Assembly (NCBI GenBank): GCA_964534995.1
Contig: CAZHSC010000055.1
Span: 1 to 23,768 of the forward strand
Direction: 5' to 3'
DNA length: 23,768 bases
Source of the DNA: JAJTFW01 sp964534995
GTDB lineage: Bacteria > Bacteroidota > Bacteroidia > AKYH767-A > OLB10
Of the stretch, positions 21,933-23,768 are shown piece after piece. The notes beneath the pieces were generated by a model. It was not told the DNA's origin and did not search any database. It saw only the letters and a program-made list of their open reading frames with translations. Numbering within the stretch: the stretch's first letter is position 1; the number at the start of each line of letters is the position of its first letter. Made by a program: the position numbers and the translations under genes.

Positions 21933-23768
21933 TCAGTATTTAATGAGCTTTTGCTGATAGGTTCCATCCTTTGCAATGAGCGTGATATGATACACCCCGG
22001 GAGCTATTCCTGCCAGTGACTGTACATTATTGATGTCCCCGAAGGAATTGCTTAAAACCATTCTTCCGGTGGCATCAAACAATTGCATTGTCACTACTTC
22101 TTTTTTGTCGAGCCGGATATTCAGCATTTCACCGGCTGGATTCGGGAAAATGTGAATGCCGGTAAGATTATTTTCGTTTATACCGGTAGTTGAAATATCA
22201 ACGGTAACCTGTACCCTGTTGCTGATACAGGAAAGCCCGGGCTTTTCAACGTTAATATTGTAGAAGTAATAGTAATACTGCCCACCGAAATTATTGCCGG
22301 TAAAGCTTACCGCGTCAGCAATGGTATATGGATAACTTACGCCTACTGAGTTTCTCTTTAACCGCGGAGAGGGATTTCCCCATCCGGGTATGGCCTGGTT
22401 AATGGAAGCATCGGTGGTGAGATAATAGCCGGTGCCAGGGGTCAGAGGGAAGTTAAAGGTGATCAGCTGTGAGTCGGGAAGGATGTTGATATCAAAGAAT
22501 TGAAGCAGGCTGTCCTGATTGTTCCTTAATTCTATTCTGCGTAACCCCGGCAGGTCAGTGTAAACCATAGCGGAGCTAAGTGTGCAGGCTTTGATGACAT
22601 CAAAATACATGCGAGCATTGGTGGTGGTGGCACTGTATTGTGTTCCTCCGGAAGGAACCATCAATCCGGTGGCAAATGTTCCGGCGTTGAAAGTTTCGGT
22701 ATTGTCAACCCAGTAATTGGTGAGCGTATTGATGACCGGAGTAACGAAACTTGGGCCCGTAAATACAGGGGTAACGGCATTCGCTGAATCATACCAGTTG
22801 AGTACGGTACCTGCAGCATTCAAAGTGGCTGATCCCGGCGCAGGAAGTGTTACATTAGAAGTAACAGGATCCGGTACAACATGCGCTATAACTGAAATGG
22901 GCGTGGAGGTGAATTGCGCGCAATACCCCTGTATGGTCATTGTGTAGGTTCCGCTTTGTGTAATGGTGGTAAATGGTGTGAAATCACCGTTTGACCAGGA
23001 AAAATTCTGGGCACCATAAGTCTGTGAATTTAAATTAACGGAATTTCCATGGCAGAATTCAGTTTCTCCGTCAGCAAAAATGAGGGGTGTCTGGTCAGGG
23101 TCCTGTTCTATGATATAGGTAGGTGAAATGCCGCTGCAATTGTTTCCCGGGGTGTTTACAATTACGTTGTATTCACCCCCGCTGTTGATGGTTAATGTTT
23201 GTGCAGTGCTGCCATCGCTCCACAGGTAATTTAATCCCGGGGCTGCGGTGAATGTCTGGGTGGTTCCTGTGCAGATAAATTGATCGGCGGCGCTGTAGCT
23301 AACCCCCGGATCCGGAGATACGCAATCGTTTTCGATGATCTTGATGAACTGATCTGCCTGTGGATTCAGAAGGGTGTGAGTGATGCCGCTGGGAAAACGT
23401 ACTACAATGGAATCAATGGTAGTGGCATTGCCGAGTCCAAAATGCAACATGGCGGAATTGACGGTGCCGTAACTGTCACCGGAACGCACTTCCCTGATCT
23501 GTACTCCCCAGGCTCCATAAATGGTGGCACGGGCGCCAATGGCTCCTTTGTTGCTGATCGTGCCCAGCAGGTTGATAGTGATAAAGTGATTGTTGTTACG
23601 GGTGGAATTGATCCAGAATATATCGTCCACATTGCTGGGATTGTTGTAGGCATCGCCATAACTCGTATAAAGATCAATTAAACCATCATGGTTGAGGTCA
23701 CCGGCAGCGAACGATAACATGTCATTGTTATTGAAAACACCTTCCAGCTCCGTAAAGGTCTTGTTGCC
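21933..23768 (-). CDS. T9SS-sorted secreted protein with FG-GAP/ASPIC-UnbV region (5' end missing)
   Basis: The gene runs off the right edge; 611 residues are visible and no start is in the window. The ATG at 23720 is internal, because the frame stays open upstream (NKTFTELEGVF) with FG-GAP character. Seen in order: an FG-GAP/VCBS-type calcium-binding repeat (GDLNHDGLIDLY), an ASPIC/UnbV domain (GAIGARATIYG, REVRSGDSYGTVNSAMLHFGLG, VVRFPSG), Ig-like or PKD-like segments (LWSDGSTAQTL, NFSWSNGDF), a segment of about 150 residues I cannot assign, and a C-terminal type A T9SS sorting domain (HIFPNPAGEMLNI to GVYHITLIAKDG and KLIKY). The sorting domain directs export across the outer membrane, with removal of the tail. 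Binding or adhesion is plausible; no enzyme domain is visible. It ends at a bidirectional terminator. Confidence 0.92.
   Translation of the reverse strand, partial: GNKTFTELEGVFNNNDMLSFAAGDLNHDGLIDLYTSYGDAYNNPSNVDDIFWINSTRNNNHFITINLLGTISNKGAIGARATIYGAWGVQIREVRSGDSYGTVNSAMLHFGLGNATTIDSIVVRFPSGITHTLLNPQADQFIKIIENDCVSPDPGVSYSAADQFICTGTTQTFTAAPGLNYLWSDGSTAQTLTINSGGEYNVIVNTPGNNCSGISPTYIIEQDPDQTPLIFADGETEFCHGNSVNLNSQTYGAQNFSWSNGDFTPFTTITQSGTYTMTIQGYCAQFTSTPISVIAHVVPDPVTSNVTLPAPGSATLNAAGTVLNWYDSANAVTPVFTGPSFVTPVINTLTNYWVDNTETFNAGTFATGLMVPSGGTQYSATTTNARMYFDVIKACTLSSAMVYTDLPGLRRIELRNNQDSLLQFFDINILPDSQLITFNFPLTPGTGYYLTTDASINQAIPGWGNPSPRLKRNSVGVSYPYTIADAVSFTGNNFGGQYYYYFYNINVEKPGLSCISNRVQVTVDISTTGINENNLTGIHIFPNPAGEMLNIRLDKKEVVTMQLFDATGRMVLSNSFGDINNVQSLAGIAPGVYHITLIAKDGTYQQKLIKY

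Overview
The window reads as chromosomal DNA of a member of the Bacteroidota, probably near Chitinophagales or Sphingobacteriales. The evidence is a C-terminal type IX secretion (T9SS) sorting domain on the last gene, several -7 promoter boxes of the Bacteroidota type (TAnnTTTG), few Shine-Dalgarno sequences, and a gene set typical of that phylum (DUF2795, DUF983, TonB-free lipoproteins, a cobalamin adenosyltransferase). The exact taxon is inference. I found no tRNA, rRNA, insertion sequence, CRISPR array or phage gene, so this looks like core or near-core chromosome rather than a mobile island.

Layout from left to right. Positions 1-668 hold no intact gene: there is a GC-rich hairpin, a perfect 16-bp palindrome and a possible frameshifted small gene on the minus strand. 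At 669-1933 an ABC transporter ATPase and a PduO-type cobalamin adenosyltransferase overlap by one base. A small acidic DUF2795 protein follows and ends at a clear terminator. On the minus strand, 10120-2321 carries a very large alpha-2-macroglobulin lipoprotein with an intact thioester motif, followed by penicillin-binding protein 1C; this is a known envelope-protection pairing. Divergent from it is a DUF983 zinc-ribbon membrane protein with a CRP/FNR-like operator placed near -41.5 of a predicted promoter.

Next come an NAD-dependent epimerase (minus) and, divergent from it, tyrosyl-tRNA synthetase (plus), whose HIGH motif reads GVGN. After tyrS on the plus strand are a two-helix 68-residue membrane protein, a YyaL/DUF255 thioredoxin-domain protein, and an M13 (neprilysin-like) metallopeptidase lipoprotein with a perfect -7 box. 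A bidirectional terminator separates these from a minus-strand pair: an RnfD/NqrB-like membrane protein that lacks the flavin-attachment motif, and a DUF2330 exported protein with a C-terminal membrane anchor. This pair is the best candidate here for an undescribed system. Divergent from it is a MacB/FtsX-type ABC permease without its own ATPase. It ends at another bidirectional terminator facing a minus-strand T9SS-secreted protein with FG-GAP/ASPIC-UnbV sequence, which runs off the right edge.

Much of the window deals with the cell envelope: peptidoglycan synthesis, protease trapping, lipoprotein or efflux ABC machinery, a secreted peptidase and T9SS cargo. The tyrS and adenosyltransferase genes are housekeeping. 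The orphan ABC ATPase at the left and the orphan permease at the right could work together, but that is inference.
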